From positions 1-64,000 of IMG/VR virus record IMGVR_UViG_3300042486_001390: a stretch of DNA of 64,000 bases; one strand, 5' to 3'. The DNA comes from a virus. Both the position numbers and the translations under genes were made by a program. Shown here in pieces: positions 61,874 through 64,000 of this stretch (positions are counted from its first letter, which is position 1; every line of letters begins with the position of its first letter). Under the pieces are notes generated by a model, which saw nothing but the letters and a program-made list of their open reading frames with translations, did no database searches and was not told the origin of the DNA.

Positions 61874-62270
61874 TGCTGTTATCATCTTTTATAAAAATTT
61901 TCCTTAGAATTGGTTTATCACTAATTGTTAACTTTAATTCGTCTTGGTTCCATTTCGTGAATATTGAATCGTATCCATAAATATATTTTAAACTGTCATC
62001 GACAATAACCCCCGCTTTTTTTAGCCCATCATTGACATACTTTGCGCTACCACAAACATTATCAGGGTCACGCCCAAAGTTTTTAATTCGCCATTCGTAA
62101 AGCATCCATACTTTGTCAGGAAAACATGGAACTTCTTGTTCTATAATAAGTTTTTGTATATTAAAATCCCATTCTTTTTTAGTAGTTGCGCTTTTAAATT
62201 TATTTGCGCGAGCTAATCTTATTTGATCATTAAGAGTCGGCGGAAGTGGACAGATAAAAATCGCTTTCAT
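61860..62270 (-). CDS. rusA: RusA-type Holliday junction resolvase
   Basis: A 136-residue nuclease. FGRDPDNVCGSAKYVNDGLK with Asp68 and Asp70, and AGVIVDDSLKYIYG with Asp91, reproduce the catalytic acid triad of RusA, with a nearby lysine (Lys77). RusA resolves Holliday and Y junctions in phage replication and packaging. It overlaps the upstream gene by four bases (ATGA). Confidence 0.9.
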   Translation of the reverse strand: MKAIFICPLPPTLNDQIRLARANKFKSATTKKEWDFNIQKLIIEQEVPCFPDKVWMLYEWRIKNFGRDPDNVCGSAKYVNDGLKKAGVIVDDSLKYIYGYDSIFTKWNQDELKLTISDKPILRKIFIKDDNSNVIS

Positions 62271-62938
62271 AATCTTGTTGGGCGATACTTTTTAAATATC
62301 ATTAACAAATCATCAGGAATTGTACCAAGTTGACCAGTCCCATAATTGATTTTTGCCTCTTCAAAAGGTAATTCAACTGACGAAACACCCTTAAAAGAAC
62401 CCGTATTGCATACCCAATCTAAAACACGGCCAAAAGCCGCTTTTATCTCTCTTGTTTGTCGGGTATCTTGAGAGAAATTAATGCCACTGGAATACTCCAC
62501 GTCAGCCTCGGAAAACTCAGGATATGGTTCCCGACTGTAGCCATGATAGCCGCCATATCCCCACGATCTACCAATTGCTGTAGATAGGTGAATTTGCCCG
62601 TCTATATCGATTATGTAGTCGTTAGAACCTAAAATTTGCCAACTATCAGGAGCGATAGCCCGATTAAATCCATCGGTAATATTGCCTAGTCTGGCTTTAA
62701 TTATCGGAGCAGGATTGCTGATAATTGGAGTATTTATACTGACATAAGTTAATCTAAAATTTTGGAATTTCAGGTTAACTCTTAGTCTTTCCCGGTGACG
62801 GGTAATTTCTAGGGGTCGATCTGCCCCTCTATCGCCTTCAATGATTGATTGAACAAAGTAAATCGCACCAGTGACGGCATCTTCTGATAAAGATACCGAT
62901 GGTGCGAAAATAGAGAGGTCATCAACGCTAAAAATCAT
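62267..62938 (-). CDS. Probable head-tail connector protein
   Basis: A 223-residue protein in the head block. The middle (SRSWGYGGYHGYSREPYPEF) is glycine- and tyrosine-rich and the C-terminal part is helical. One-base TAATG overlap with the upstream gene. Position between the probable capsid gene and rusA suggests an adaptor, but no family motif is certain. Confidence 0.45.
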   Translation of the reverse strand: MIFSVDDLSIFAPSVSLSEDAVTGAIYFVQSIIEGDRGADRPLEITRHRERLRVNLKFQNFRLTYVSINTPIISNPAPIIKARLGNITDGFNRAIAPDSWQILGSNDYIIDIDGQIHLSTAIGRSWGYGGYHGYSREPYPEFSEADVEYSSGINFSQDTRQTREIKAAFGRVLDWVCNTGSFKGVSSVELPFEEAKINYGTGQLGTIPDDLLMIFKKYRPTRL

Positions 62939-63162
62939 TAGGAAACCTTACTCAACAAAGGACAACTTGTGTCATGAACCGGGCAAAATGGACGATGTTC
63001 GAGGTCGGTTCTAAGTTGACCCTTACACCGGTTACAGACTGGATAACCCAGTGCTTTTAGGTTGTCATAAGTAACTTTATTGGTTCCATTTGTCGGGGGA
63101 AGGTTTTTAGTTCCACCTGTCACAGTGGGTAAAGTTTCTTCGAGGGTTTCTTTGCTTGCCAT
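62938..63162 (-). CDS. Small zinc-binding-like protein after the capsid gene
   Basis: A 74-residue protein from the ATG at 63162; the longer frame overlaps the capsid gene and is not believed. CNRCKGQLRTDLEHRPFC with a following H and C gives a CxxC...CxxH-type cluster. It lies 20 bases after the capsid stop. A head decoration or connector role is possible. Confidence 0.5.
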   Translation of the reverse strand: MASKETLEETLPTVTGGTKNLPPTNGTNKVTYDNLKALGYPVCNRCKGQLRTDLEHRPFCPVHDTSCPLLSKVS

Positions 63163-63182
63163 AATTGTTAGAAAGATAGGGT

Positions 63183-64000
63183 TTATACAGCTACATCTAG
63201 GGTGCGTAATTCGGCTACTCGTAACTGCTGAGAGGCTTCCCCAGTACCTACGGGATCGACATCTAAGGTCTTGTAGCCGAGCCACGCTAACCAAGTTGCG
63301 CGAATCCGACGATCAAATTGAGTGACATTATCAAAAGTGATTTGAAACGGCATCCCTACACCAACACCTAACGCACCGGCTCCAATTAAATAACCAGTAC
63401 GGGTAGTTTTAGCACCTAAAGAACCGCCCAATGTTTCACTTTGAACACCGGGTTGACCAGCCGCTCCGACACCGACACTATTGCCAGTTTCAAAAATATG
63501 AAATTTTTCTACTAACCCTAAATACGAGCTAACCCTTCCAGTATCTCCAGGGGGAATATAAGACGGATTGAGAATATTTAGTAAAGCGTCAAGATCGCGA
63601 GTTGTATTTGCTTGCCAATCGTCATCATAACTCTCTTTTAATTGCAGAATTTGAGTCGAATTTAGGAATAACAAATACGTCTGGTCGGGATACATCTGGA
63701 ACCTGTTATCGTGGGCATATTGATATAATCGCCGCAAGAATCCTTTGGTAAAAGTTCCATCATCTCCTGTTGCCGATAGCCCAGCAGGAGAAGTAACAAG
63801 ACTGCCTTTTTTGTTATACAAATGCAGTGACGTGCTATCAAGCATAGTTTTGATCATGGTATTATCAAAACTTGCATAGTCGTAATACAGCGTATTCTGC
63901 ATCCAATCAATCATTCCCATCGCACTAAAATATTCAGTGAAAGTTGGGATAGAAACAGGTCGGATTGCAGTAGAAGCACCTACTTTACCGCGCCCATATT
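63183..64000 (-). CDS. Probable major capsid protein (C-terminal part)
   Basis: A minus-strand frame open to the right edge, so the N-terminus is missing. About 272 residues are visible, starting GKVGASTAIRPVSIPTFTEY. YLLFLNSTQILQLKESYDDD, a glycine-rich loop and FQITFDNVTQFDRRIRATWL with a KTLDVDPVG end look like the C-terminal domain of a phage coat protein. Family (HK97-like or N4 gp56-like) is undecided. Confidence 0.55.
   Translation of the reverse strand, partial: YGRGKVGASTAIRPVSIPTFTEYFSAMGMIDWMQNTLYYDYASFDNTMIKTMLDSTSLHLYNKKGSLVTSPAGLSATGDDGTFTKGFLRRLYQYAHDNRFQMYPDQTYLLFLNSTQILQLKESYDDDWQANTTRDLDALLNILNPSYIPPGDTGRVSSYLGLVEKFHIFETGNSVGVGAAGQPGVQSETLGGSLGAKTTRTGYLIGAGALGVGVGMPFQITFDNVTQFDRRIRATWLAWLGYKTLDVDPVGTGEASQQLRVAELRTLDVAV

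Noticed and set aside
1-64000. Reverse transcriptase and template repeat for the DGR targets
   Set aside because: Looked for the reverse transcriptase catalytic motif and an AAC-rich copy of the variable region; none seen.
1-64000. Integrase and att core
   Set aside because: No tyrosine or serine recombinase recognised. The direct repeat by the second tRNA is explained by a duplicated gene end.

Overview
The window reads as part of the genome of a long-tailed double-stranded DNA phage (siphovirus type, or a prophage of one) that infects a cyanobacterium. The cyanobacterial link rests on a clear NblA (phycobilisome degradation) gene, on formylglycine-enzyme-like proteins with hypervariable C-termini of the kind cyanobacterial diversity-generating retroelements mutate, and on cyanobacterial-style intergenic repeats. 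Phage identity rests on the large terminase, tail tube, neck, tail hub, NlpC/P60 and an enormous tape measure gene, plus RusA and ribonucleotide reductase. DNA is AT-rich except for one GC-rich tail gene. Portal and head maturation genes are not in view, and the probable capsid gene runs off the right edge.

Layout: 0.4-2.1 kb, a large unrecognised gene. 2.3-4.5 kb, a tail hub/baseplate gene. 4.6-9.2 kb, an accessory island with a tRNA, a HigA-like gene, small membrane genes, a TnpB/Cas12-like nuclease, a five-repeat CRISPR array that starts inside the nuclease stop codon, and a ribbon-helix-helix gene. 9.8-29.4 kb (minus strand), the tail module: secreted protein, NlpC/P60, a 5,287-residue tape measure, tail assembly chaperones joined by a -1 frameshift signal, tail tube and neck proteins. 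29.5-37.4 kb, small early-type genes under two families of operator-promoters. 37.7-40.0 kb (plus), terminase. 40.0-48.6 kb, accessory and regulatory genes, a second hypervariable protein, a second tRNA, HTH, PadR and RHH regulators. 48.6-49.8 kb, a gene-free stretch with four 21-bp iterons, terminators and dispersed repeats, a candidate replication or control region. 49.8-53.3 kb (plus), tail fibre and adhesin genes. 53.3-61.2 kb (minus), nucleotide metabolism (NrdB, NrdA, a thymidylate-synthase-like protein) and NblA. 61.2-64 kb, RusA, a holin-like gene, connector-type genes and the C-terminal part of a probable capsid protein.

How it fits together: virion genes build a very long tail whose tape measure carries several enzyme-like domains (kinase-like, lipase-like, ParB-like, phosphodiester-glycosidase-like, muramidase, class A serine hydrolase). 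Metabolic genes supply deoxynucleotides and dismantle host antennae. The most unusual system is the compact CRISPR locus: a 561-residue TnpB-like nuclease with an intact RuvC triad, a 36-bp repeat array abutting its 3' end, and a 25/27-matching anti-repeat hidden inside its own coding sequence, so one transcript could encode the protein, a tracrRNA-like element and the crRNAs. No cas1, cas2 or reverse transcriptase gene is visible. All homology statements come from reading motifs and remembered families; no database search was run.
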